The notes below the pieces were generated by a model that saw only the letters and a list, made by a program, of their open reading frames with translations, did not search any database and was not told the DNA's origin. Made by a program: the position numbers and the translations under genes. Positions 1 to 7,224 of a DNA stretch of 27,731 nt are shown here, piece by piece. The DNA comes from Acetobacteraceae bacterium UBA6159 (GTDB taxonomy: Bacteria; Pseudomonadota; Alphaproteobacteria; Acetobacterales; Acetobacteraceae), in assembly GCA_002422345.1 (NCBI GenBank), contig DIUL01000107.1, positions 461-28,191 on the forward strand. The letters run 5' to 3'. Numbering within the stretch: position 1 is the stretch's first letter; each line of letters starts with the position of its first letter.

Positions 1-2
1 GC

Positions 3-50
3 AAGGTTCGTCTCGGCGGCTTCGCCCCCACCCTGCCGACCCGTCGCTAA
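3..50 (+). CDS. C-terminal tail of an unidentified gene (partial, cut by window edge)
   Basis: Reading from base 3 gives fifteen codons (ending LPTRR) and a TAA stop at 48-50, mostly with G or C in the third position, as in the genes of this window. Two hairpins follow directly, as expected behind a gene end. The fragment is far too short to name a family, and an accidental open frame cannot be excluded. Confidence 0.3.
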   Translation, partial: KVRLGGFAPTLPTRR

Positions 51-60
51 GAGATTGACG

Positions 61-78
61 CCCCGCCCCAAGGCGGGG
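61..78. terminator. GC-rich hairpin, possible terminator of the upstream gene
   Basis: Perfect 7-bp inverted repeat CCCCGCC/GGCGGGG with the 4-base loop CCAA, starting 10 bases after the TAA stop of the partial upstream frame. There is no T-run behind it, so it is only terminator-like. Confidence 0.4.
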
Positions 79-107
79 ACACAATCCAGACCACCATGAG
101 ACTGCAT

Positions 108-131
108 AAACCGGGTCCCCAGACCCGGTTT
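108..131 (+). terminator. Second hairpin with short T-run; terminator or leader hairpin
   Basis: Perfect 10-bp stem (AAACCGGGTC at 108-117, GACCCGGTTT at 122-131) around the loop CCCA; the right arm runs into TTTT at 129-132. It may end the upstream transcript. It lies only 33 bases before the GTG start of the next gene and 17 before its ribosome-binding site, so a role as leader or attenuator hairpin of that gene is equally possible. Confidence 0.45.
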
Positions 132-164
132 TGCGGCGTTCCATCCCCAAAGGAACCGGCCACC

Positions 165-965
165 GTGAGCACGACGACACCCCCCACGCCGGACCCGGCC
201 CAACCCGCCGCCAAACCCAAGCTCATCACCTTTCACCGCATGGTCCCGAACGCTCGGCTGCCGCAACGGGCCGATCGGTCCGCGGCCGGCTCCTTGCCGA
301 CGCGGGCCTTTCGCTATTGTGAGCCCGCGACCTCCGCCTCCGGCTTCGGCTACTACATGTTCCCGCCGATCGGCTTCTCGGTGATGTGGGACGGCCACGA
401 CATCCTCTGGACCTATGAGGGTGTGGGCGAGTGGTTCCCCCTCAAATCCGTCCAGTTCCCGGGCTTCCGTGACCAGTTCGAAGCCACCGCCCCAGATGAG
501 ATCAAGGATTTCTCACCCCCGTTCCTCGGCGCGCTGCAGGAATCGGGACTGATCCAGCTCTGGACCGGCTTTGTCGTGCGCACCGCGCCTGGCTACAGCC
601 TGCTGGTTCGCGCGCCCGCCAACCTGCCGCGGGCCGGCGGGTACGAACATTTCGAGGGCATCGTCGAGACCGACCGCTGGTTCGGTCCCCTGATCACCAA
701 CATCCGCCTGACCAAGACCGATGTGCCGATCGACTTCCGGCCAGATTACCCGCTGTTGCAGGTGCAGCCGATCCCGCGCCACATCTACGACGACTCGCAT
801 CTGAACAACTACGAGCTCGTGCCGAAGCTCGAACAGTTCACGCCCGAGGACTGGGACGACTACTACGACACCGTCGTCCGCCCCCACGTGCAGGAACATC
901 GCCCGCGCGGCCAATACGCCGCCGCCGCGCGGAAACGCAGGGCCGGCGAGGAGTCGAAGGGCTAG
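165..965 (+). CDS. DUF6065-like conserved protein of unknown function
   Basis: The 266-residue protein has no signal peptide or membrane segment, so it is probably cytoplasmic. The middle of the chain (WTGFVVRTAPGYSLLVRAP, then the EGIVETDRW region and the LLQVQPIPR region) resembles the DUF6065 family as I recall it: a compact beta-rich protein of about 250-270 residues with no known function. I start it at GTG 165 because AAAGGA at 149-154 lies 10 bases upstream; an in-frame ATG at 96 has no ribosome-binding site and would run through the hairpin at 108-131. The C-terminus is basic (AAAARKRRAG). Its TAG stop shares the palindrome CTAG with the stop of the convergent ada gene. The family call is recall-based; the function is unknown. 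Confidence 0.7.
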   Translation: MSTTTPPTPDPAQPAAKPKLITFHRMVPNARLPQRADRSAAGSLPTRAFRYCEPATSASGFGYYMFPPIGFSVMWDGHDILWTYEGVGEWFPLKSVQFPGFRDQFEATAPDEIKDFSPPFLGALQESGLIQLWTGFVVRTAPGYSLLVRAPANLPRAGGYEHFEGIVETDRWFGPLITNIRLTKTDVPIDFRPDYPLLQVQPIPRHIYDDSHLNNYELVPKLEQFTPEDWDDYYDTVVRPHVQEHRPRGQYAAAARKRRAGEESKG

Positions 966-2029
966 GCGTCGACCACCGCGGCGCGTTCCTTACGGAGCAG
1001 CGTCCGCTTGTTCGGAACCCCCCACCGGTAGCCCGTCAGGTCGCCATCACTGCCGACGATGCGATGACACGGCACGGCCAGCGAAACCGGGTTGCGCGCG
1101 CATGATCGCGCGACAGCCCGGATCGCCCGGGGATTGCCCACCATCTCCGCCAACTGGCCATAGGTGCGGGTCTCACCCACCGGGATCAGGCAAAGCGTCT
1201 GCCAGACCCGTTGCTGAAACGCCGTCCCCCGCAGATCGAGCGGCAGGTCCAGCGCCTGCTTCGGTTCCTCAAGGAACGCCAGCACGGTCCTGAGCGTATC
1301 CGCCAGGGCCGCATCGTCCGCGATGAAATCCGCCTTGGGGAACCGATGGCGCAGATCGCCGAGCAGTGCGTCGTCCGGTTCGGCGAAGCCGAGGAAGCAC
1401 ACGCCTTTGTCGGTCGCTCCGACCAGGACCCGCCCGAAGGAGCTGTCGGCCAGCGCGGTCCGGATCACTTCCCCCTGCCCACCGCGACGGGCGGCGCCCG
1501 GAGTCATCCCCAGCAAGGTGCTGGTCTTTTCATAGACCCGGCTTTCCGATCCGAATCCGGCATCGGCGACGGCATCAGCCACCCGCTCCCCCCGCGCCAA
1601 AGCCGCGTGTAGGCGCTTGGCGCGCACGCCCTCGGCATAGCTGCGGGGTGTCACGCCGGTGTGGTCACGGAAAATCCGCAGAAAATGGAACCGTGAGTAG
1701 CCGGACCGTTCGGCCAGCGCGTCCAACGACGGGATCGTTTCCGACGCCTCGATATGGGCGCAGGCGTCGCGAACCACCTCCTGTGCGATGCGGGCGCGCT
1801 CTCCCTTCGGATCACAGCGTTTGCAGGCGCGGAAACCGTCTGCCTCCGCCGCTTCGACCGAGGCATAGAACCGCGCATTCTTCCGCAGCGGCCGCGGAGA
1901 GGGGCAGGACGGGCGGCAATAGACGCCCATCGTAGTCACCGCATACAGGAAATCGCCAGGTTGGCGGGCGAGGACCTGTTGCCAAAGAATCTCATCCGGC
2001 AACAGGTCGGCATGGATCATGTCGTTCAT
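962..2029 (-). CDS. ada: Bifunctional O6-methylguanine-DNA methyltransferase / AraC-type activator Ada
   Basis: Ada removes methyl groups from alkylated DNA onto its own cysteines; methylation of the N-terminal domain turns it into an activator of the adaptive response. The order is a zinc-binding N-terminal domain (Cys38, Cys42, Cys69, Cys72), an AraC-type helix-turn-helix region (about 85-180) and a C-terminal methyltransferase domain with the PCHR active site (Cys321). I chose the ATG at 2029 rather than 2065: GAGGA lies 7 bases upstream, and this start puts all four zinc cysteines and the active cysteine at the same numbers as in E. coli Ada. The resulting 355 residues are close to the E. 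coli length of 354. Both functions therefore look intact. It lies downstream of an OmpA-like gene on the same strand with no obvious terminator between them, so read-through is possible. Confidence 0.95.
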   Translation of the reverse strand: MNDMIHADLLPDEILWQQVLARQPGDFLYAVTTMGVYCRPSCPSPRPLRKNARFYASVEAAEADGFRACKRCDPKGERARIAQEVVRDACAHIEASETIPSLDALAERSGYSRFHFLRIFRDHTGVTPRSYAEGVRAKRLHAALARGERVADAVADAGFGSESRVYEKTSTLLGMTPGAARRGGQGEVIRTALADSSFGRVLVGATDKGVCFLGFAEPDDALLGDLRHRFPKADFIADDAALADTLRTVLAFLEEPKQALDLPLDLRGTAFQQRVWQTLCLIPVGETRTYGQLAEMVGNPRAIRAVARSCARNPVSLAVPCHRIVGSDGDLTGYRWGVPNKRTLLRKERAAVVDA

Positions 2030-2087
2030 GGCGCCATCCTCGCCCTTGGACGAGTCGCGCGCCATCCGATGCTTGCGCCGGCTCTCG

Positions 2088-3173
2088 TCAGCGAATGACG
2101 ATTTCCACGCGGCGGTTCTGCGGCTCCCGCGTGTTGGCGCCGGTGGGGATCAGCAGCTTGGTATCGCCGAAGCCCTGGATCGAGATCGCCTGCTTCGGCA
2201 CGTTCAGCTTGACCAGTTCGGCGGCGACGGCCTGGGCGCGCCGGACCGAAAGGCCCTGGTTGTATTGCTTGGAGCCGGAGGTGTCGGTGTAGCCATTCAC
2301 CTCGATCCGCGTGTAGCTGACGCGGGTGGAGGCTTCGGCCGCTTCCTTCACAACGGCGCGGGCGCGATCGGTCAGCGTCGCCTTGTCCCAATCGAAGAAC
2401 ACGAGGTACGAGCGGGCGGCGGCCGGGGCCGGGGTCGCGACGGCCGCCGGCGCGGCGGGGGGCGGGGTCACGCCAAAGGCATAGCGCACGCCGAGCAGGA
2501 AGCTGTGGTTATATTGTTCCTGCGTGCGGATCGTGCCGACAACGGCGCCGGGATTGGTCACGGTCGTGGTGCTCGCGTCGCCTAGCACGCCCAGGAACCG
2601 GTATTCGGTCGTCATCGACAGGCCTGGCACGCCGGGCATCGGGAAGGACAGGCCGGCAATCGCCTGCACGGCGAAGCGACCGTTCGTGCCATTGGACGTT
2701 GTCGTGGTGCCGCCGCTGACGATCGAGACGTTGTCGGCGGTCGACCAGGCGTAGCCGACGCCGCCGCCGACATACGGGTAGACCCAGGCGGATCCGACAT
2801 CCATGTCGAACAGGGCGTTGGCCATCACGCCGTAGGTCTTGAGCGATCCGGTGACGGGCGCGCTGAGACCACCGGTCAAACCTTTGAGGCCAATGCCGCG
2901 ATAATTGCCTTCGATCTCCAGGCGCAGTCCGTTGCCGAACCCGTAGCCGAGGCTGCCGAGGCCGACGATCCCGCCCTCGGTTTCGAGGCGGGTGCGTGGA
3001 TTGGTCGGGAAGGGCGTCTGGACGCCGATGTCACTGGGGAAATTGTAGCCGACGCCGCCACCCAGATAGATGCCCTGGAAGGGCTGCGCCTGCGCCGACC
3101 CGGCCCCGAGGCCCAGACCCAGCGATCCCAACAGCGCACTCGCGCAGAGCATCCTGATCTTCGACACGCGCAT
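2088..3173 (-). CDS. OmpA-family outer-membrane protein (beta-barrel plus peptidoglycan-binding domain), copy 1
   Basis: The 361-residue precursor has a Sec signal peptide (hydrophobic 9-25, probable cleavage after the AQA at 27-29). An N-terminal 8-stranded-type barrel (about 31-234) is rich in alternating Gly/Tyr/Phe. An Ala/Pro linker (about 235-253) leads to a C-terminal OmpA-like domain (254-361). That domain keeps the family's NGYTDTSG (Asp297) and LSVRRA (Arg311/312) residues, which contact diaminopimelate of peptidoglycan. The barrel sits in the outer membrane and the C-domain tethers it to the cell wall. It is a paralogue of the neighbour at 3316-4392: the C-domains are roughly four-fifths identical by eye while the barrels diverge. 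AAGG lies only 3-4 bases before the ATG, a tight spacing; an alternative start is Met8. No terminator is visible before ada. Confidence 0.92.
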   Translation of the reverse strand: MRVSKIRMLCASALLGSLGLGLGAGSAQAQPFQGIYLGGGVGYNFPSDIGVQTPFPTNPRTRLETEGGIVGLGSLGYGFGNGLRLEIEGNYRGIGLKGLTGGLSAPVTGSLKTYGVMANALFDMDVGSAWVYPYVGGGVGYAWSTADNVSIVSGGTTTTSNGTNGRFAVQAIAGLSFPMPGVPGLSMTTEYRFLGVLGDASTTTVTNPGAVVGTIRTQEQYNHSFLLGVRYAFGVTPPPAAPAAVATPAPAAARSYLVFFDWDKATLTDRARAVVKEAAEASTRVSYTRIEVNGYTDTSGSKQYNQGLSVRRAQAVAAELVKLNVPKQAISIQGFGDTKLLIPTGANTREPQNRRVEIVIR

Positions 3174-3257
3174 TGTCCTTGCCTGTTCGTCCTTCGGAAC
3201 CGGGTCCGATCGGGACGCAGTGATGGCTTATTGCCGTTGATTTGTCATCATGAAACG

Positions 3258-3283
3258 AAAAAGGGGCGCCCTGGGGCGCCCCT
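3258..3283 (-). terminator. Rho-independent terminator of the second OmpA-like gene
   Basis: Read on the minus strand, a GC-rich perfect stem (arms at 3275-3283 and 3262-3270, four-base loop) is followed immediately by five T residues at 3262-3258. It starts 32 bases after the stop of the gene at 3316-4392. It separates the two OmpA paralogues into different transcription units, so the copy at 2088-3173 needs its own promoter within about 3174-3257. Confidence 0.88.
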
Positions 3284-3315
3284 GATCCGTAGTCATCAGG
3301 CTCTGATCGTGAAGA

Positions 3316-4392
3316 TCAGCGGATGATGATCTCGACGCGCCGGTTCTGCGGCTCACGCGTGTTCGGGCCGGTGGGCACGAGCAGCTTGGTGTCGCCGAAG
3401 CCCTGGATGCTGATGGAGTTGCGAGCAACGCCATTCTTGACCAGTTCCGCGGCAACCGCCTGAGCGCGGCGGACCGAGAGGCCCTGGTTGTACTGCTTGG
3501 TGCCCGAGGTGTCGGTGTAGCCGTTAACCTCGATCCGCGTGTACTGGACCTTGCGAGAGTTGTCGGCGGCTTCCTTGATGATCCCCTTGGCGCGATCCGT
3601 GAGGGTCGCCTTGTCCCAATCGAAGAACACGAGGTAGGAGCGCGACGGCGCGGCGGCCGGGGCGGCGGCCGGAGCCGGCGGCGCGACAGGAGCCTGGCCG
3701 AAGTTGTAGCGAACGCCAACGAGAGCGGAGTGGTTGAAGTTCTCGTTGAAGCTCACGTTGCCGTTGAACACGGTGCCCGTGGAGGTCACGGTGCGGGCCG
3801 CGTAGCCGCGGTCACCAGCCAGACCCATGAAGCGGTATTCCGCCGTCAGGGCGAGGCCCGGAACCGAAGCGATCGGGAACGCCGCGCCCAGGATCGCCTG
3901 GTAGGCGAACGCGCCCTGCGTGGAGTTGCCGACATTGACGCGGCCGAGCGTGTTCACGCCGTAGCCGTTCTGCATGTTGACGGCCTGATAGCCGACACCA
4001 GCGCCGATGTAGGGCTGAACCATCGTGGACAGGCCAACGAAGTCATACAGCACGTTGACCATGCCGCCGAACTTCTGCTCCTTGGCGCCACCGGTCGAGG
4101 CCACGCCGAAACCGCTGAGGTTGTTCAGCGTGTTGTAGCGGTAGCTCGCCTCGATTTCAGCGCGCAGGCCGTTGCCGAAGCCATAGCCCAGCGACAGGAC
4201 CGCGGCCGGGCCAACGGTCGTGCCGAACTTGCCGGACGTGGTGGCGAGGCCAGGAATGCCGTCAACCGACTCCTGCTGCATGATGTTCACGCCGGCGCCA
4301 GCACCCACATAGATGCCTTTGACCGCCTGGGCGTTGGCCGCGACCGGCAGAGCCAACATCGTGGCCGCTACCAAAGCACTGCGGAGCTTCAT
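3316..4392 (-). CDS. OmpA-family outer-membrane protein, copy 2
   Basis: The 358-residue precursor has a clean Sec signal peptide with cleavage expected after ANA (19-21). The barrel domain (about 22-230) includes GIYVGAGAGV near the mature start. An Ala/Pro-rich linker and a C-terminal OmpA peptidoglycan-binding domain (about 250-358) follow, with NGYTDTSG and LSVRRA intact. AGGAG lies 7 bases upstream of the ATG, a better ribosome-binding site than that of copy 1, and the gene has its own strong terminator. Both suggest high, independent expression, as is usual for major outer-membrane proteins. The role is inferred: structural porin-like protein linking outer membrane and cell wall. The upstream region holds the inverted repeats at 4511-4534. 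Confidence 0.93.
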   Translation of the reverse strand: MKLRSALVAATMLALPVAANAQAVKGIYVGAGAGVNIMQQESVDGIPGLATTSGKFGTTVGPAAVLSLGYGFGNGLRAEIEASYRYNTLNNLSGFGVASTGGAKEQKFGGMVNVLYDFVGLSTMVQPYIGAGVGYQAVNMQNGYGVNTLGRVNVGNSTQGAFAYQAILGAAFPIASVPGLALTAEYRFMGLAGDRGYAARTVTSTGTVFNGNVSFNENFNHSALVGVRYNFGQAPVAPPAPAAAPAAAPSRSYLVFFDWDKATLTDRAKGIIKEAADNSRKVQYTRIEVNGYTDTSGTKQYNQGLSVRRAQAVAAELVKNGVARNSISIQGFGDTKLLVPTGPNTREPQNRRVEIIIR

Positions 4393-4510
4393 TTATCTTC
4401 TCCTATTTCGTCGTCAGCTGAGGCGCTGGCCACAGGCAGCCGCGCTTCCGTCAAGCCAACCTTCTAAACCAAACACCTACCCCATGACGAGAGGGAAATG
4501 TGGGTTCCAC

Positions 4511-4534
4511 GCCACTTGTGGCAATTCTGCCACA
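4511..4534. repeat. Three-armed inverted repeat upstream of the OmpA-like gene
   Basis: GCCAC (4511-4515), GTGGCA (4518-4523) and TGCCACA (4528-4534) can pair in two mutually exclusive ways: arm 1 with arm 2, or TGTGGCA (4517-4523) with TGCCACA across the loop ATTC. It lies 119-142 bases upstream of the ATG at 4392 and 86 bases beyond the 3' end of tRNA-Sec. It could be an operator, a switching hairpin in a leader, or part of the end of the selA-selC transcript. The pattern is plain; the role is unknown. Confidence 0.5.
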
Positions 4535-4620
4535 GACTCCCGCCGGTGGTATGGCAGACGTGCGTATGTTGCGGGGACTGCTTGCAAATCACCCCTCAAA
4601 CGCAGGCGCCACCTGACCCC

Positions 4621-4715
4621 TGGCGGAAGAGAACAGGAGTCGAACCTGCCCGGGACTGCTGGCAGCCCCAACCGGGTTTGAAGTCCGGCCGGCCCACCGG
4701 GACCGCTTCTCTTCC
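4621..4715 (-). tRNA. selC: tRNA-Sec, anticodon UCA
   Basis: The 95-nt gene has the selenocysteine tRNA hallmarks: an 8-bp acceptor stem (GGAAGAGA/TCTCTTCC), a 6-bp D stem, the anticodon loop CTTCAAA with anticodon TCA, a long variable arm of 8 pairs, a T arm with GGTTCGACT, and encoded GCCA. Length and layout match E. coli selC. The last anticodon-stem pair next to the loop is A·C (CCGGA against CCCGG), where E. coli has A-U. It lies 18 bases behind selA on the same strand, so the two are probably co-transcribed and the tRNA processed from the message. Confidence 0.96.
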
Positions 4716-4733
4716 AATCACAGTATGGCCGGA

Positions 4734-6086
4734 TCAGCGCGCGCGCGAAAGCATCCCCACCAGCATCGCCTCGTCCTCCGCCTCCAGACAGCGGCAGTCC
4801 AGCCAGAGACGGTCCCGCGCGATGCGGCCGATCGCGGGACGCGGCAGCCGGCGCAACCCGGAAGCGAGGCCCTCCAGGTCGCCACCACCGATCGTCACGG
4901 CCGCGGATGGCAGCAGGTCAATCGGCAAAGCGCCTGATCCAATCTGGCTGTGACAGGTTTCCACCGCCACAGGTCGGTCCGGCCAGACCGCTCCTATCGC
5001 CATGGCCAGGCGGTCGGCGGTGGCGCGGATTTCGGCCTCAGGGCGTGTCAAAAGCCGCAGCGCGGGCAATCTTTCCGCCAGACGGTCCGGGTCCAGATGC
5101 AGGCGCAGCACGACCTCCAGCGCCGCCAGCCGCCCCTTGTCCAGCCGCAACGCGCGCTTCAGCGGGTTCGCGTTCAGCCGCTTGATCAGGTCCGCCCGCC
5201 CTACGATCAGCCCCGCCTGCGGCCCGCCCAGCAGCTTGTCGCCCGAGAACGTGATCAGGTCCGCGCCGTCCGCCAGCGATTCCTGGGGCATCGGTTCATG
5301 CGGCAATCCCCAGCGAGAAAGATCGATCAGGCTGCCGCTTCCCAGGTCCTCGATCATCGGAAGATTGGCGCCATGGGCGATCGCGGCCATCTCGGCGGTC
5401 GAAACCATCGCCGTAAATCCGGAAATCGCATAGTTGGCCTGATGCACACGCATGAGTGCAGCCGTCGCCGGACCGATCGCTCCGGCATAGTCGCGCGGAT
5501 GGGTGCGGTTGGTGGTCCCGACCTCCCGCAGGATCGCGCCCGAACGCGCCATGATGTCGGGCACGCGGAATGCCCCGCCAATCTCGATCAGTTCCCCGCG
5601 TGACACGGGCACTTCCTTGCCCAGCGCCAGGGTGTTCAGCACCAGCATGACCGCGGCGGCGTTGTTGTTGACGACGGTCGCGGCCTCGGCCCCGGTGATC
5701 TGGCGGAGCAACGGGACGATGTGGCTGTCCCGTTCCCCCCGCCGCCCCGTCTCGGTGTCGAATTCCAAGGTCGTCGCGCCGGCCATCGCCTCGGCCGCCG
5801 CCCGCGCCGCTTCCTCGGGGATCGGGGACCGGCCGAGATTGGTGTGCAGCACCGTGCCCGTCAGGTTGAACACCAGCCGCTGCGACGTGGCGAAGCGGCG
5901 GTTCAGCGCATCGGCCGCGGCATCGATCACCGCCGATGCCGGGGCACCGAAGGCACGGGCCGAACGGCGGGCGGCGAGTTCCGCGCGAAACGCCGCGGTC
6001 GTCGCGTCACGGCCAAAGCGGCCGAGCAGGACAACGGCCTCGGGTGCGCGGAGCAAGGCATCAACGGATGGGAGAGGACTGTTCAT
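4734..6086 (-). CDS. selA: L-seryl-tRNA(Sec) selenium transferase
   Basis: SelA is a PLP-dependent ring-forming enzyme that converts seryl-tRNA(Sec) to selenocysteinyl-tRNA(Sec) using selenophosphate. The 450-residue protein is close to the family's usual 460. Visible signatures are NLTGTVLHTNLGRSP (74-88), VVNNNAAAVML (138-148), the EDLGSGSLIDL region and the PLP-lysine motif TFSGDKLLGGPQAG with Lys284. The open frame extends 120 codons further upstream, but that extension is out of character for the family and overlaps the start of the divergent gene; the ATG at 6086 gives the standard N-terminus (MNSPLPSVDALL). The ribosome-binding site is weak (GGGGG 3-8 bases upstream). selC follows directly; selB and selD are not in the window. 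Confidence 0.95.
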   Translation of the reverse strand: MNSPLPSVDALLRAPEAVVLLGRFGRDATTAAFRAELAARRSARAFGAPASAVIDAAADALNRRFATSQRLVFNLTGTVLHTNLGRSPIPEEAARAAAEAMAGATTLEFDTETGRRGERDSHIVPLLRQITGAEAATVVNNNAAAVMLVLNTLALGKEVPVSRGELIEIGGAFRVPDIMARSGAILREVGTTNRTHPRDYAGAIGPATAALMRVHQANYAISGFTAMVSTAEMAAIAHGANLPMIEDLGSGSLIDLSRWGLPHEPMPQESLADGADLITFSGDKLLGGPQAGLIVGRADLIKRLNANPLKRALRLDKGRLAALEVVLRLHLDPDRLAERLPALRLLTRPEAEIRATADRLAMAIGAVWPDRPVAVETCHSQIGSGALPIDLLPSAAVTIGGGDLEGLASGLRRLPRPAIGRIARDRLWLDCRCLEAEDEAMLVGMLSRAR

Positions 6087-6201
6087 GGCCCCCGCATCGT
6101 AGGGCGCGCGGCCCCCTCCGCAAGCGGCCAAGGCGCTCGGCCCCTCGACCAATGTCACGATGCTTGATACAGCCAAACTTAACGACAAACGGAGGAACAC
6201 A

Positions 6202-7179
6202 ATGCGTCGTAGGAGTTTTCTGAAGGCGGGCGCGGGCGTTGCACTGACCGGTGCCTCACTGCCCTTGGCCGCCCCGGCCATCGCGCAGCCCCGCTGGCCG
6301 AGTAAACCCGTCAAGGTCCTCGTGCCGTTCGCTGCCGGCGGTGGCACCGATGTCGTGGCGCGGCCCTGGTGCGACAAGCTCAGCCATATCTTCGGCCAGC
6401 AGTTCGTTGTCGAGAATCGCGGCGGCGCCAGCGGCCTGATCGGCACCGAAGCCGCGGCCCGGTCCGCGAACGACGGCTACACGTTCCTGATCTCCTCCAG
6501 CACGACGACCATCAACCTGCCGCTGCTCCGTACCGTGCCCTATGACCCGAAGTCACTGGAACCGATCGCCCGCCTCGGTGACGCGGTCACCGGCTTCGCG
6601 ATCCATCCCGCGAACGGCATCAAGACGTTCCAGGAGCTGATCGACTACTGCAAGAAGAACCCGGGCAAGCTGGCGTTCGGCTCCTCCGGCCCTGGCACCG
6701 GCCCGCATCTGCGGCTGGAGATGCTGAAATACCGCACCGGCGTCGACATCCTGCATGTCCCGTATCGCGGCGGCGCCGACAGCCTGCAGGACCTGCTCGC
6801 CAACCACGTGCAGTTGATGAATGAGCCGGTGACGACCCCGCATGTGAAGGCGGGCAAGCTGAACCTCCTGAACATCAACCACTTCGAACGCAGCCCTGAA
6901 TTTCCCGACATCCCGACCCTGACCGAGCTGGGCTATCCGAACTCCGACGCTCCGATCTGGATCAGCCTGTGGTGCCCGGCCGGCACACCGCTGGAAATCA
7001 AGCAGCGCCTGAACGAGGAAATCGTGAAGGAGTCGAAGCTGCCCGAAATGCAGGGCAAGATCCGCATGGCCGGGTCCGCCACCGTCGTCCAGACCCTGGC
7101 GGAACTGGAAGCTTTCCGCGAAGCCGACGGCAAGCTGATGGCGGAACTGATCAAGGCCGCCAAGATCAAGCTCGAATAG
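6202..7179 (+). CDS. Bug/TctC-family periplasmic solute-binding protein (Tat-exported)
   Basis: The 325-residue protein is of the tripartite tricarboxylate transporter receptor type. A twin-arginine signal (RRRSFLKAG at 2-10) and hydrophobic stretch end at a likely cleavage site after AIA (26-28). The mature start WPSKPVKVLVPFAAGGGTDVVAR, the HVPYRGG segment and the GSSGPGTGPHLRLE segment are classic for the family, which binds carboxylates in the periplasm. GGAGG at 6191-6195, six bases from ATG 6202, decides this start over the in-frame ATG at 6160. No TctA/TctB membrane genes are present. Such orphan receptors are very common in Betaproteobacteria and Acetobacteraceae, so the ligand cannot be told. 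It is divergent from selA, with a 115-base spacer. Confidence 0.93.
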   Translation: MRRRSFLKAGAGVALTGASLPLAAPAIAQPRWPSKPVKVLVPFAAGGGTDVVARPWCDKLSHIFGQQFVVENRGGASGLIGTEAAARSANDGYTFLISSSTTTINLPLLRTVPYDPKSLEPIARLGDAVTGFAIHPANGIKTFQELIDYCKKNPGKLAFGSSGPGTGPHLRLEMLKYRTGVDILHVPYRGGADSLQDLLANHVQLMNEPVTTPHVKAGKLNLLNINHFERSPEFPDIPTLTELGYPNSDAPIWISLWCPAGTPLEIKQRLNEEIVKESKLPEMQGKIRMAGSATVVQTLAELEAFREADGKLMAELIKAAKIKLE

Positions 7180-7194
7180 CCCGCCGCCGGTCCA

Positions 7195-7218
7195 CCGCTC
7201 CCGGCACGCCGGGAGCGG
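7195..7218. terminator. Bidirectional hairpin between convergent genes
   Basis: Perfect 11-bp inverted repeat (CCGCTCCCGGC at 7195-7205, its complement at 7208-7218) between the stop of the binding-protein gene (7179) and the stop of the ThuA-like gene (7225). The 2-base spacer means the innermost pair opens. There is no T-run on either side, so it is a GC-rich terminator-like hairpin serving both genes. Confidence 0.6.
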
Positions 7219-7224
7219 CCTGGA

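Noticed and set aside
4517..4534. sigma54 promoter (TGGC...TTGC) upstream of the OmpA-like gene
   Set aside because: The GG-to-GC spacing is about three bases too short; the match comes from the inverted repeat.
6087..6446. 120-codon upstream extension of the selA frame
   Set aside because: It is not SelA-like, crosses the start of the divergent binding-protein gene and is explained by high-GC open frames; the ATG at 6086 gives the family's normal N-terminus.
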